Shown: positions 8,853 through 17,248, counted from the stretch's first letter. The stretch: 64,000 nucleotides of DNA from Pseudomonas violetae (GCF_023072615.1 NZ_JAKNRW010000005.1:1-64000), one strand, 5' to 3'. The notes: generated by a model not told the origin, from the letters alone. Made by a program: numbers and translations.

Positions 8853-8923
8853 TCAATGACTCGCCATGAACACGAAGTACATGGCCCGTTGAGAGAGTGG
8901 ACGCCAGAAGCGGGTTTGTCGAA

Positions 8924-9139
8924 TCAGTGTCTTACGAGCCTCATGAACATTTCTAACATGGCATCTGATTTAACATAATATACATTATGCGCACCCACGG
9001 TTTCACCCTTGGGGGTCGTTGCTGGACAGATTTCAAGCTCTGTAAGGTGAACATGATCGACCCACACGTCATGGAATCGCAAAACGCTGGTCATCAACGT
9101 CAACGACACCGCTATCAGGGCTTTGGATTTCTTGGGCAT
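8924..9139 (-). CDS. Small hypothetical protein
   Basis: A 71-codon frame with a basic start (MPKKSK), a hydrophobic stretch ALIAVSLTLM and a mixed C-terminus. It lies just upstream of the recombinase remnant in the same direction. No family is recognised and no strong ribosome-binding site is seen. It could be a fragment of a longer decayed gene. Confidence 0.3.
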   Translation of the reverse strand: MPKKSKALIAVSLTLMTSVLRFHDVWVDHVHLTELEICPATTPKGETVGAHNVYYVKSDAMLEMFMRLVRH

Positions 9140-9217
9140 CTGAAATTCTCTGGCTATGGCGTGAACGGCGACGAGCCAAAGAATGACGAGATCAGATCCA
9201 ACCGTGACGTGGTGAAA

Positions 9218-9826
9218 TCAGGGCACTGTTATGTTCGGGTGCATCTGTAGATCGAGCGCTTGAACCTCTCGGTGAAGCCCATCTATGTTGGGAGGAAATT
9301 TGACCAGCTTATTTAATGACTCAATAAAATCGTGTAATGGCCCGTAATGCTCCTGGGCGCTAGTGGTCTTTCTGCGGTAATTGATCGACTCACAACCGTC
9401 GTGACAGATCAGCCAGGCATGTCTAATTGCATTTGTCATAACATGACGAGCACCGCCTTGACTGTGATCAGAACCTTGAAAAAACTCACTGCGAAGCGAT
9501 CTAGCCAGAGCTATTTTCTGTACCAATGGATCATCGCTTGAAGCATTTTTGAGTGCTTCATCCTCTTGCCAATACACCTCATCCAGCGGGGTATATCGAG
9601 CGTCACGTACCCGGTTGCGTCGACGTAAATCATACTCAGCCAACGCTTTTGCCAAGTACCTAGAGGCAGCTACAAGCTCTCCAGAAGTACAGATTGCACC
9701 GGTAATAGCGGCCTTATCCAGCAAAATCTGAAAGACTTTTGGAAAAATAAAAGCGATTACATCACGCATTTCTGCGCTATGGCGTAGCTTCATACGAGCA
9801 TCACGGGCTCTTTGAGAATTTGGCAT
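9218..9826 (-). CDS. Hypothetical protein in recombinase-associated region
   Basis: A 202-residue soluble protein that was not assigned to a family. It opens with basic sequence (MPNSQRARDARMKLRHSAEMRD), has a helix-rich middle (AASRYLAKALAEYDLRRRNRVRDARY, residues 53-78), an acidic DEVYWQEDEALKNASSDDP region and a C-terminal HVMTNAIRHAWLICHDGCESINYRRKTTS-like stretch with several histidines and cysteines. There is no signal peptide or membrane segment. It lies in low-GC DNA beside the recombinase remnant and probably is island cargo. The codon pattern and continuous frame support a real gene. Confidence 0.6.
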   Translation of the reverse strand: MPNSQRARDARMKLRHSAEMRDVIAFIFPKVFQILLDKAAITGAICTSGELVAASRYLAKALAEYDLRRRNRVRDARYTPLDEVYWQEDEALKNASSDDPLVQKIALARSLRSEFFQGSDHSQGGARHVMTNAIRHAWLICHDGCESINYRRKTTSAQEHYGPLHDFIESLNKLVKFPPNIDGLHREVQALDLQMHPNITVP

Positions 9827-10407
9827 GCCTTAAAAGCTCCAGGACACATTCAATTAGTGTCCATTCTATGCAACACCCTACCCCGTCAATATTCGATTTA
9901 ATTATAACTAAACTAAATAACCATTTAGTTGAGCTAATTCAAGGCGGTCCGCGATCAAGAATATCAAAATCATGCCTACCCTCCTTTCTCAGGGGCATTT
10001 AGCGTCAAGGGCATACTAGCGAAAGAAGTACCTTCCACCTTACTAAAAGTGTCAATAGCATCGGTGTTGAAAAAACTACGGTACTTGGGCGATTTTTGCA
10101 GAGGCTCCAGAGTAAACAGCGCCTCGACTGCAAAAGAGCATCATGGGGCGCCAATTACGAAGTATTGAGCGACGAGGACAAAGCGTTCGTAGACGAAGAG
10201 TTTCGCAAGATGTCTTCAAAAATAGCGGCCCAATTTTGCCGTAGCCTACCGGATAATTTGGAGGCTTGATTGCTCAGCCCCCACCTGATGTACGCCAGCT
10301 TACATCGATGACTGCTCATCGCATGAGTATCTGGTTTGGCAGCCTTTAGACGCAAAGCTGTCCTACTAGCTCCACTAGTCCATCAGCACCTGCAAGACAG
10401 CGCTCAT
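9827..10407. other. AT-rich gap with a possible gene remnant
   Basis: About 580 bp between the unknown protein and the dehydrogenase. The first 180 bp are AT-rich (repeated TAATT and AACTAAA motifs near 9900) and may hold the promoter of the unknown gene. The right half includes a plus-strand frame listed separately. Confidence 0.5.
9999..10269 (+). pseudogene. Coding-like 3' remnant, family unknown
   Basis: A plus-strand frame opens after TAG near 9996 and ends at TGA 10267-10269. Its last part, from YEVLSDEDKAFVDEEFRKM onward, has the composition of a helical protein end. No ATG or GTG with a ribosome-binding site lies within it (TTG near 10097 is the only weak option), so it looks like the 3' end of a gene whose start was lost. 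No family assignment is offered. Confidence 0.35.
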
Positions 10408-11184
10408 TCAGGTCTTCGGATTCAAACCAGCGTCACGAATAGCGTCGGCAAAATGCTCTATGTCTTTGCGCATAAGTCCCTGTAGATGCGGTGCAATATC
10501 CGAGGTGATTTCGTTATTGATCGCTCGAAGAACTGTGCTGGAACCACTGCTCACAGCAATGACGTCATGGAGCTGCACCAAGTCCATACCCACGGATTTA
10601 CCCAAGCTGAAGACATCTACTGCGTTCTTCAAATTGGACATGGTCAACGCATTATTCAGAAGTTTCGCCATCTGGCCGGCGCCTGAGGGTCCTAACAAGG
10701 CGACTTTCCGGGAGAAAGTCTCGAAGACTGCACGCACTTGGGAAAAAGCTTGCGACTCGCCACCCACCATAGTGGTCAACGTACGAGCCAGCGCGCCAGG
10801 TCTTCCTCCGCTTACGGGAGCATCAAGGTACGTGATTCCCCGCTGTTCAAGTTCAGCAGCCAGACGGCGACTTTCTCCCGGCTCGCCGGTGCCATGGTTT
10901 ACAAGAACCGCGCCGGCCTTAAGCCCATCCCGAAGCCCATTGTCGAGAAGAGTGACGATATCCTTGTCGTCGGTGAGGCAGAGACAGACGACATCGCAGT
11001 TCTCGGCAAGCGTCTGAACCGTTTTTTCAACTATGTGAGGTGCCCCTGCCATGGCTTCTAATGATTGGGGGCGACGAGCCCAAATGTGCAGCTCAAATCC
11101 AGACTCGGCGATTGCTTGAGCCATCGGACCACCTTGGTCACCGAGCCCGATGAAGCCTACCTTCAGGGTTGTTGTTTTGGACAT
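10408..11184 (-). CDS. NAD(P)-dependent beta-hydroxyacid dehydrogenase (3-hydroxyisobutyrate dehydrogenase family)
   Basis: A 258-residue oxidoreductase. The Rossmann motif VGFIGLGDQGGPMA is at residues 8-21. The substrate-binding motif DAPVSGGRPGA is near residue 120, and GQMAKLLNNALTMSNLKNAVD near 170 holds the family catalytic lysine. Family members are usually 285-300 residues, so the C-terminal helices are slightly short (end at DAGLNPKT). The start at 11184 has GGTGAGG upstream; it overlaps the stop of the SDR gene by a few bases of spacing, so the two are likely cotranscribed. Substrate unknown; a succinate-semialdehyde-reductase or beta-hydroxyacid role is possible. Confidence 0.85.
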   Translation of the reverse strand: MSKTTTLKVGFIGLGDQGGPMAQAIAESGFELHIWARRPQSLEAMAGAPHIVEKTVQTLAENCDVVCLCLTDDKDIVTLLDNGLRDGLKAGAVLVNHGTGEPGESRRLAAELEQRGITYLDAPVSGGRPGALARTLTTMVGGESQAFSQVRAVFETFSRKVALLGPSGAGQMAKLLNNALTMSNLKNAVDVFSLGKSVGMDLVQLHDVIAVSSGSSTVLRAINNEITSDIAPHLQGLMRKDIEHFADAIRDAGLNPKT

Positions 11185-11188
11185 GACC

Positions 11189-12100
11189 TCACCCAATCAT
11201 CCGGGTGGCAACTTCCCACAACCGCTGCGCGTTATCAGGGTCAACAGCGTAAGGTGCAACGCCCGTGTAATCGGCAGGCCGTTGGGTGACTACCAGCGCC
11301 TCATTACAGTCCTCGAAGTAACGACCACCAATGCCTTCCAACAGCGCAGACGCCGCAAGTAATACCGATGTCGCTGCACCTTGTTGCACGTTCTTCTGAC
11401 GTTCAATTGGCGTCTTAAGCCCACCGGTGTGCTTCTGAAGGTTGGTTGCGATTGCCCCAGGGTTCAAGGCGTTAGCGAAAATGCCTCGCTCCGCCCAGCG
11501 GCGGGTGATTTCTACGGCGATGAGCGCGCATGCCGACTTGGCCTGGGCATATGACGCGAAAGCATCGTATGTGCGGAAGTCGAAATTGATGTCATCGAAA
11601 ATCACTGGCCCCAACAGATTAGCGTTTGAACTCAGCGACACAATTCGGGCGCCCTCGGCTCTGATCAGGGCGTCCTGCAACCCAAGCACGAGCGCAAAAT
11701 GGCCGAGAAAGTTGGTTGCAAACTGCATTTCCCAACCCTGCGATGTCAGCTCCCGTTCAGGAACGGCCATGATCCCTGCGTTATTGACCAGGATATCAAG
11801 TGGCTCCGACCAAGATTCAGCAAACGATTTCACAGACGTCAGATCCGCTAGATCGATTGGGCGGATATCAACGGTGCCCCTGCCCCCAGAGCGCAGTTCG
11901 GCGGCAACCGATTCCGCAGCCTCCGGACGTCGCACTGCAAGCGTCACGTTTGCGCCGGCATTGACCAATGCGCGCGCTGTCTCAATACCGATACCGGAGG
12001 CCCCGCCCGTTACGATTGCCCGTTTACCAGTGAGGTCGACCCCTTCAATGACCTCTTGTGCGGTTGAATGAAACCCGAACGGTGTAGTGATACGCGTCAT
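11189..12100 (-). CDS. Short-chain dehydrogenase/reductase
   Basis: A 303-residue SDR related to the WW-oxidoreductase/retinol dehydrogenase-like group. The cofactor motif TGGASGIG is near residue 32, NNAG near 107, catalytic serine in SLSSNAN near 155 and YAQAK (Tyr-x3-Lys) near 184. An arginine after the motif (AVRRPEA) suggests NADPH. ATG at 12100 follows GAGGAA at a 6-7 base distance. It is divergent from a LysR gene and is followed at once by the beta-hydroxyacid dehydrogenase. The pair may oxidise or reduce a xenobiotic alcohol or ketone, regulated by that LysR. Confidence 0.9.
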   Translation of the reverse strand: MTRITTPFGFHSTAQEVIEGVDLTGKRAIVTGGASGIGIETARALVNAGANVTLAVRRPEAAESVAAELRSGGRGTVDIRPIDLADLTSVKSFAESWSEPLDILVNNAGIMAVPERELTSQGWEMQFATNFLGHFALVLGLQDALIRAEGARIVSLSSNANLLGPVIFDDINFDFRTYDAFASYAQAKSACALIAVEITRRWAERGIFANALNPGAIATNLQKHTGGLKTPIERQKNVQQGAATSVLLAASALLEGIGGRYFEDCNEALVVTQRPADYTGVAPYAVDPDNAQRLWEVATRMIG

Positions 12101-12375
12101 GAATTATTCCTCGAATGTTTAATGGCCGCTGAGTCGAACTGACTTGCGGGATCACCGGATGACCGGCGGCTGCAGCTGCCTTCAATTCCAAGCGGCAACT
12201 GCACCGAGTACCGAACGGATCGTGCTGAGTCTGAACAAATCCCTGAATGCTCGGGATGCCACCATTCCCGTTATGAGGCCCGATCCGCGTAAAGTTGCTG
12301 TGGACCAAGATAAGCCTCAGCACTGTCGCAAACAATCAGGCTAATATCGGATGAACTGATGCAGGAATTAGCACA
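12101..12375. promoter_or_regulatory. Divergent promoter region of SDR operon and LysR gene
   Basis: A 275-bp gap between divergent genes, the usual place of LysR binding. No T-N11-A box can be called with confidence by eye. It carries no other gene. Confidence 0.45.
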
Positions 12376-13296
12376 ATGCAGAAATCTGGGCTGCTCGAAC
12401 TTAACGCCGTGGTCGCAGTTTCTACTCATCGCAGCTTTCGTCGTGCGGCCGTGGAATTGGGAATGTCGCCCTCAGCACTCAGTCATGCGATCGCTGCACT
12501 GGAGAAACGCCTTGGCGTGAGGTTGTTCCACAGAACCACGCGAAGCGTTTCTCTGTCTGAAGCCGGGGAGCAATTTCTGGTTCGTGTGCAGCCCGCTCTG
12601 CGTGATATATCCGCGGCCATGGAGGCGGTAAGCGAATTCCGCGATACACCGGCGGGAACCCTACGCCTGAACACCTCCGAAGGTGCTGCGCAAATGGTGC
12701 TGACTCCAGTGGTACTGGAGTACCTAAGGCGTTATCCAGACATGCGGATAGACATCGTTACCGATAGAAGTCTGGTTGACATCGTTGCAGGTGGATTCGA
12801 CGCCGGCATACGGTTGGCGGAAAGCGTTCCGCAGGACATGATCGCCATTGCGATCACTCCCCCGCTCCGTTTTGCGGTGGTCGCTTCCCCTCAGTACTTC
12901 GCGAAATGCAAAAAACCAAAGGTCCCGGCAGACCTCCTCGCACACAACTGCATACGCGTGCGCTTCCCCAGTGGCTCGATCTACAAATGGGAATTCGAGA
13001 GGCGCGGTGAAGAGCAATCGGTAGACGTCAGCGGGTCGTTGACGCTCGACAGCCACCACTTGATGTTAGAGGCTGCTTTGCGAGGCGCCGGCATAGCATG
13101 GACTAATGATTTCGCCGCTTCTGCGCATATTGCGTCCGGAAGCCTCATCCGCGTACTGGAGGACTGGACTCCTTCGTACCCGGGGCTGCGCCTTTACTAT
13201 CCTGCGAATCGCCATATGCCAGCGGGACTCCGGGCTTTCGTCAACGTCGTCCGTGAGATTGTGTCGGAGAATTCGATCAGTAAAAAGAAAGGCTGA
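12376..13296 (+). CDS. LysR-family transcriptional regulator
   Basis: A 306-residue regulator. The N-terminal winged helix-turn-helix (residues 8-65) has SFRRAAVELGMSPSALSHAIAALEKRLGVRLFHRTTRSVSLSEAG, and the C-terminal part is a LysR substrate domain of the CrgA-like class (TLRLNTSEGAAQMVLTPVVLEYL, then DIVAGGFDAGIRLAESVPQDMIA). It is divergent from the SDR/dehydrogenase pair, so control of these genes is likely. Start at ATG 12376. Confidence 0.92.
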   Translation: MQKSGLLELNAVVAVSTHRSFRRAAVELGMSPSALSHAIAALEKRLGVRLFHRTTRSVSLSEAGEQFLVRVQPALRDISAAMEAVSEFRDTPAGTLRLNTSEGAAQMVLTPVVLEYLRRYPDMRIDIVTDRSLVDIVAGGFDAGIRLAESVPQDMIAIAITPPLRFAVVASPQYFAKCKKPKVPADLLAHNCIRVRFPSGSIYKWEFERRGEEQSVDVSGSLTLDSHHLMLEAALRGAGIAWTNDFAASAHIASGSLIRVLEDWTPSYPGLRLYYPANRHMPAGLRAFVNVVREIVSENSISKKKG

Positions 13297-13508
13297 GCTT
13301 TTACGCTGAGGCTGGGTGCCCTTCGGCATCCGCCTGCCTTCGCATTACAGTGCCAGGAGTTTTTTAGCGAAGGTCATTCGGCCTACGCTTTATATCTAGC
13401 AAACCTTGGTCCACCGTCAAAAAAGGCCCCTCAGGGTGTTGCCGCTGACCGAAAACTGACCCAAGTGTTCAACTGTTTCTGCTCACTTTTTGAGCAGGAG
13501 AGCACAGG

Positions 13509-13751
13509 GTGATCAGCATGGAAATGTTGGGGGAAATCGGGCGGATGTACTTCCGCGACAAGCTCTCGCTGCATCAGATAGCCAAGCGTACCGGGCTGTC
13601 GAGAAACACCATTCGAAAATGGGTCAGAGCGCCCGAAGTCACTCAACCAGCGTACCAACGGTGCGCAACCTTCAACAAACTCAGTCCATTCCACGAGACC
13701 CTGGAGCAAGCGCTCAAGGCCGATTCGTTCCGGCCAAAACATAACCGCAGG
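13509..13751 (+). pseudogene. istA: IS21 transposase IstA, 5' part
   Basis: Starts with GTG at 13509 after AGGAG. Residues 1-81 give the IstA helix-turn-helix: GEIGRMYFRDKLSLHQIAK, then TGLSRNTIRKWVRAPEV, then FNKLSPFHETLEQALKADS. The codon series ends exactly at 13751 (CGC AGG) and continues in frame at 15399 (AGC GCC AAA), on the far side of the inserted cassette. Confidence 0.85.
13744..13751 (+). repeat. Target-site duplication, left copy
   Basis: ACCGCAGG directly before the left inverted repeat of the cassette; the same octamer follows the right inverted repeat at 15391-15398. IS66-family elements make 8-bp duplications. Confidence 0.85.
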
Positions 13752-13787
13752 GTAATCGTCCGGCGAACACACCTTCCTGATCCCAGC
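13752..13787 (+). repeat. Left terminal inverted repeat of the IS66-ended cassette
   Basis: Begins GTAATCGTCCGGCGAACA and includes CACCTTCC. It matches the complement of the right end at 26 of 36 positions, and resembles the left end of the IS66 copy at 31987 (GTAACCGTCTGGGCAACA). Confidence 0.85.
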
Positions 13788-14298
13788 GGTCTGGATTTTC
13801 ACACACGGGCTTGACGTCCGGATAGGTGACTTGGCACGGGGTATCCAGATCCTTCAACCCCACAATATCGGATGCCGAGCGAAGCTTGTTACTGAAGGCC
13901 AGGTGGTCAAAGTAACTGATACTAACTTGATGGGCTTTAGCCAGTGTTGTCAGCACGGCTGGCAGTTTTTGTTCGAGTATCTGCTGGTATTCTGTTGCAC
14001 TCTTGACTTGATTGCCCTGCACCACAGCTGGCACATGACTCAAGTCCGTAGTCCCCACGACCATCAGGTGCTTCGCGCCTGCTGCAATCAGCGCCTCGGT
14101 GGCCTTCTGTATGTTCGCCACGCTGTTCTGGCTTAGCACGTCGATCGACTCTGGGCCCGAGAAGTCGGCCCATTCAAAAAAGTCGTTGGCTGAGATGAAA
14201 ATGAAATAGAGCGCATTCGGATCCGCTTTGTGTGTTTTAGCGGCTTTCAGATGATCGGCGATTTGGCCGAAAACTCCGGTGTCGCGAGATGGCTCCAT
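13788..14298 (-). pseudogene. SGNH/GDSL-type hydrolase fragment (passenger gene)
   Basis: About 170 codons of a GDSL lipase/acylhydrolase-like protein. The middle shows block III, YFIFISANDFFEWADF near residue 35, followed by NIQKATEALIAAGAKHLMVVGTTDLSHVP, which is characteristic of secreted GDSL esterases. The N-terminus with the catalytic GDS serine is missing: upstream of the ATG at 14298 the frame meets a stop within a few codons. The C-terminus with the catalytic Asp-x-x-His is cut at the left inverted repeat after CENPDR; the codons that follow (QEGVFAGRLP) are the repeat itself. It is a dead internal fragment carried by the cassette. Confidence 0.7.
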
Positions 14299-14408
14299 CC
14301 AGGCATAGTATGAACGAGGTTATTACGTTCGCCCAACACCCCAGCGTGGTTAGGAGGTTCGTTGGCGCATGGCATTCGCTTGTTCGTAAGCGTATAGCCA
14401 ACACACGT

Positions 14409-14957
14409 TCACATGACCGACGGTGTGTGGTTCAGCTCGTCGACTGCATCCAGTATTTGCCGTACCCGATCTGTAACGGACATGTCCCCATCAAGCTTTA
14501 AGACAGCGCAAGTAAGCACAGACAGCCATTCCTGATGCCTGGCCAAGCTCCGTCCGGGGACACCTCCCTCATCATACTGAGCTGCCCAAGCCAGAAACTC
14601 CGGCTTTGCTTGACCGAAGCGTTTTATCTCTCGACGTTTTAGTCTCTCTAACCTGAGTTCAACAGGAAGATAAAGGAACACCACAAGATCAAATCCATTT
14701 TCAAGCGGTTGACCCCAGCCCATTACTGATCCGGCAACCACGGCACGGCCATGAGAGCGCATTTGTTGTAGCAAGCGCTCTCCTCGCTGCGTTTTGTCTG
14801 CCAGATGCTGATATGGCGGGTTACTCTGCAACCACAAAAAATCATCTGCTTCCAGGTGAGTTGCGCTCAGTTCCTTTGCTAAAGCATCCGCTAAGGTCGT
14901 GGTGCCAGTACCTGCCGCGCCTGTGATCAAGATGTAACGTGTCGTCTCTTTTGTCAT
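14409..14957 (-). CDS. P-loop nucleotide kinase-like protein (passenger gene of IS66-ended cassette)
   Basis: A 182-residue AAA_18/adenylate-kinase-like protein. Walker A is GAAGTGTTT at residues 13-21; ADDFLW near 45 and the basic LERLKRREIKRFG near 120 could form substrate and lid regions. Proteins like this phosphorylate small molecules such as shikimate, gluconate or nucleotides; the substrate is not evident. The ATG at 14957 was chosen because the longer frame (to 15050) reads through the tnpC remnant on a different frame. The gene appears intact, is the only complete passenger in the cassette and is read in the same direction as the tnpC remnant. Confidence 0.7.
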   Translation of the reverse strand: MTKETTRYILITGAAGTGTTTLADALAKELSATHLEADDFLWLQSNPPYQHLADKTQRGERLLQQMRSHGRAVVAGSVMGWGQPLENGFDLVVFLYLPVELRLERLKRREIKRFGQAKPEFLAWAAQYDEGGVPGRSLARHQEWLSVLTCAVLKLDGDMSVTDRVRQILDAVDELNHTPSVM

Positions 14958-14973
14958 TTCGCTGTCAGTCACT

Positions 14974-15290
14974 CTAAAACGAGTTTGCCATCTCCGATAA
15001 ATTAACAGTGCCCCACTGATGCGGCAGCAGTTGATCAATCTCACTGGCACGCTGTGTTGGCAGTCGCGTCAGCACATCTTTGAGATAGGCATATGGATCA
15101 TGCCCATTCATACGCGCCGACTGGATCAAACTCATGATTGCCGCTGCTCGTTTGCCGCTGCGCAGTGAACCGGCGAACAACCAGTTGGAGCGGCCAAGTG
15201 CCCACGGCCGTATTTGGTTTTCTACTGGATTATTATCTATGGGTACAGCACCGTCTTCGATATATCGAGCCAGTGCGCCCCAGCGCGCAT
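14974..15290 (-). pseudogene. tnpC: IS66 TnpC C-terminal fragment
   Basis: About 100 codons of the TnpC end: YIEDGAVPIDNNPVENQIRP, then GRSNWLFAGSLRSGKRAAAIMSLIQSA and LPTQRASEIDQLLPHQW. The corresponding region of the copies at 32.0 and 40.0 kb is very similar. In TnpC this segment contains the last catalytic glutamate region (VENxIRP). The frame then runs through non-homologous codons to a stop at 14974. Upstream sequence jumps to the 5' leader of an IS66 element, showing an internal deletion. Confidence 0.8.
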
Positions 15291-15354
15291 GGAAATCCTG
15301 AGGTTAAGGGCGATCGCGTCCGCTTAAAAATACGCCGACACCATCGTCCTTAAT

Positions 15355-15390
15355 GCTGGAGTTCGGAAGGTGACTTCCCCTGCCGCTTAC
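15355..15390 (-). repeat. Right terminal inverted repeat of the IS66-ended cassette
   Basis: Read on the minus strand it begins GTAAGCGGCAGGGGAAGT and includes CACCTTCC, the partner of the left repeat at 13752-13787. Confidence 0.85.
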
Positions 15391-15398
15391 ACCGCAGG
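15391..15398 (+). repeat. Target-site duplication, right copy
   Basis: ACCGCAGG, identical to 13744-13751, directly after the right inverted repeat. Confidence 0.85.
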
Positions 15399-15642
15399 AG
15401 CGCCAAAGCACTTTTTGAGCAGATCAAGGCCGAGGGTTATGACGGCGATTACAGCCAGCTCACGGCGTTTGTCCGCTCTTGGCGGGGCGAGCAAGGCAAG
15501 TCTTTAAGCGCTTTTGTACCGCTGACTTTTGCTCTCGGTGAGGCCTTTCAATTTGACTGGAGCGAAGAAGGTCTGCTGATCGGTGGCCTGCTTCGACGTA
15601 TCCAGGTCTCCCGCATGAAGCTGTGCGCCAGTCGCGCATTCT
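15391..15642 (+). pseudogene. istA: IS21 transposase IstA, internal part after the cassette
   Basis: Continues the istA frame of 13509-13751: RRSAKALFEQIKAEGYDGDY, then LTAFVRSWRGEQG, FVPLTFALGEAFQFDWSEEG and RMKLCASRAF, the start of the IstA catalytic core with its first aspartate (FDWSEE). After about 15642 the expected continuation is absent, so the 3' half of istA and istB are lost. Confidence 0.8.
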
Positions 15643-16208
15643 GTCTACTGATACGCCTGAGGGCGATGCGTTTTATCTGCACGGTGGTTTCATACGAACA
15701 GATATTCCTCATGCTACCCATGTCATGCCGCTAGGCAACAGCTTTTGCAGGCAGCCATCATATTGCTGACAAGGTGTATCTGCCAGACGCTTACTGCCAA
15801 GGGAGCAGCATAATGTTTTGCTCATCAATCGGACGGTGAACACCCTCACTGTTGCACTCATTGTAAGATTAAACTAGCAGCGCCGCAGGCAGCTCTATGT
15901 TATGTAGCACGGAGCCTAAATTACGTTAGACCTATCATACATAACCGAACCACCGTTAGTTCTTTCGGTTCTTGGACCGCTCTAAACAGCCACTCTAACA
16001 TGGCCGCTAAAGGCCTACTTGTTACGTTGGACGCCGTCGCATGAAGCAGTCAATGAAGGTTGATCAGTTCCAAATTTCGTTTCTCACGCCAGCGTATTTA
16101 TTTAGTCTCGAAATGCTTGATGGGCGCCCCCAACGTTCCTAATCTAACTAAGCTTCTCGCGGACCATAAGTTTTTATCCCGGATGTACCTAAATGTGGAG
16201 TAGTCATC
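15643..16208. other. Non-coding stretch after the IS21 remnant
   Basis: About 565 bp with no frame that has a supported start or recognisable family. The last 60 bp should carry the promoter of the NTF2-like gene. Confidence 0.5.
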
Positions 16209-16685
16209 ATGGCTGAATCTGAGACCCGTCCCCCGCTACCCCCGTTTGATCGTGAGTCAGCGACTCTCAAAGTTCGTCTGGCTGAAGATGGATGGAACAG
16301 CCGAGACGCTGAGAAAGTTGCATTGGCCTATACCACCGACACCAAATGGCGCAATCGTGTCGATTTTGCGGTCAATCGGGCGGAGGCTCAGGCGTTCCTT
16401 ACGCGAAAATGGCGTAAGGAGTTGGAATATCGACTCATCAAGGAGTTATGGGCGTTCACCGAAAATCGTATTGCTGTCCGCTACGCCTATGAGTGGCGCG
16501 ACGATTCCGGGAATTGGTATCGCTCGTACGGAAACGAAAACTGGGAATTCGCAGAGAACGGTCTAATGGCGAACCGTTTTGCGTGCATCAACGACATGCC
16601 CATCAAAGAGGCAGAACGCAAGTTTCGGTGGCCGCTGGGCCGTCGTCCGGACGATCATCCAAGCCTTTCCGACCTGGGTCTTTGA
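16209..16685 (+). CDS. NTF2-like (DUF1348) protein
   Basis: A 158-residue protein of the DUF1348 group of the NTF2-like (cone-shaped alpha+beta barrel) superfamily. Typical stretches are [31 protein letters not shown] (residues 20-50), [19 protein letters not shown] and [24 protein letters not shown] near the C-terminus. It has full family length. The molecular function of DUF1348 is not established; members often lie near redox and detoxification genes, as here. ATG at 16209 follows a weak GGAG at 16196-16199. Confidence 0.9.
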   Translation: MAESETRPPLPPFDRESATLKVRLAEDGWNSRDAEKVALAYTTDTKWRNRVDFAVNRAEAQAFLTRKWRKELEYRLIKELWAFTENRIAVRYAYEWRDDSGNWYRSYGNENWEFAENGLMANRFACINDMPIKEAERKFRWPLGRRPDDHPSLSDLGL

Positions 16686-16804
16686 GGAGGGCAAAGGCTG
16701 CGCTAACTGACGAAGAAATAAAAGCGCCGTTAGATGGCAAGTTGATTAGCACGCTAAATAGAACTGCATGGCTATTACTGCCATGCTAGCCAATCGGAGG
16801 CAGC

Positions 16805-17167
16805 ATGAAACTATTTTATGCAGTCACTCTAACAATTGGAATTTTCCTGTTCCAACTCTCTCACGCAAGCGCAGACGAAGTCCTCTCGCAAGCTGAGGAC
16901 ACTACAGCAGGGGCAGCATTTGGTGCAGGTACTGGCGTCCTAATCGGCGGAGCCGCTGGCGGCCCGTTAGGCGCAATAATCGGAGCTGCGCTAGGAATTT
17001 TCGGTGGCCGGGAAGTGCAAAAAGCTGCAGGTCTAGAGGAGCGCGCCTACGCAGTCCGAAGCAACACCGGTGAAGAACGAGTGGTGCGCTCGCCGCGCAA
17101 AGAGTTTGCCATCGGTCAAGAAGTGGAAGTCAAAGGAAACCGAATGCATGCCCCCTCCCCCCAATAA
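16805..17167 (+). CDS. Secreted small glycine-zipper protein
   Basis: A 120-residue protein with a signal peptide (residues 1-23, cleavage after SHASA), then a glycine-rich membrane-like segment TAGAAFGAGTGVLIGGAAGGPLG (residues 32-54) with the repeated small-residue spacing of glycine zippers, and a charged C-terminal part. Such proteins sit in the periplasm or outer membrane and may affect envelope stability. GGAGG precedes ATG at 16805. A terminator follows after about 18 bp. Confidence 0.75.
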   Translation: MKLFYAVTLTIGIFLFQLSHASADEVLSQAEDTTAGAAFGAGTGVLIGGAAGGPLGAIIGAALGIFGGREVQKAAGLEERAYAVRSNTGEERVVRSPRKEFAIGQEVEVKGNRMHAPSPQ

Positions 17168-17184
17168 ATGCAGTTGTTGCCACT

Positions 17185-17210
17185 GAGCCCGCCGCCCGCG
17201 GGCTCTTTTC
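17185..17210 (+). terminator. Rho-independent terminator
   Basis: GAGCCCGC and GCGGGCTC pair around a CGCCC loop and are followed by TTTTC. It ends the glycine-zipper gene and lies before the convergent cupin gene. Confidence 0.85.
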
Positions 17211-17248
17211 TCTCGCCATCCTGAGCGCTAAATTGAGAGAACAGCCCC

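Larger units (their letters stand above)
13752..15390. mobile_element. IS66-ended non-autonomous cassette with passenger genes
   Basis: A 1,639-bp unit with terminal inverted repeats starting GTAA (26 of 36 positions match by eye between 13752-13787 and 15355-15390), flanked by the 8-bp repeat ACCGCAGG, and inserted in frame-preserving fashion in istA. The right side keeps the upstream region of an IS66 element (a GATGGTGTC and TTTTTAAGCGGACGC stretch shared with the IS66 copy at 32.0 kb) and the C-terminal end of tnpC; tnpA, tnpB and most of tnpC are deleted. Between tnpC and the left end lie two genes foreign to IS66, a P-loop kinase and an SGNH hydrolase fragment. It would need a transposase supplied in trans. 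Confidence 0.85.
13437..15642 (+). mobile_element. IS21-family element remnant, split by an IS66-ended cassette
   Basis: The left end begins at about 13437 (GTGTTGCCGCTGACCG), followed by a ribosome-binding site and istA. The istA sequence runs to 13751, is interrupted by 1,639 bp, resumes after 15398 in the same frame and loses homology at about 15642. istB and the right end are missing. The element was therefore already present when the cassette came in. Confidence 0.8.

Noticed and set aside
14958..15050. N-terminal extension of the kinase frame to 15050
   Set aside because: This part is antisense-shifted reading of the tnpC remnant; the real start at 14957 gives the usual kinase opening.
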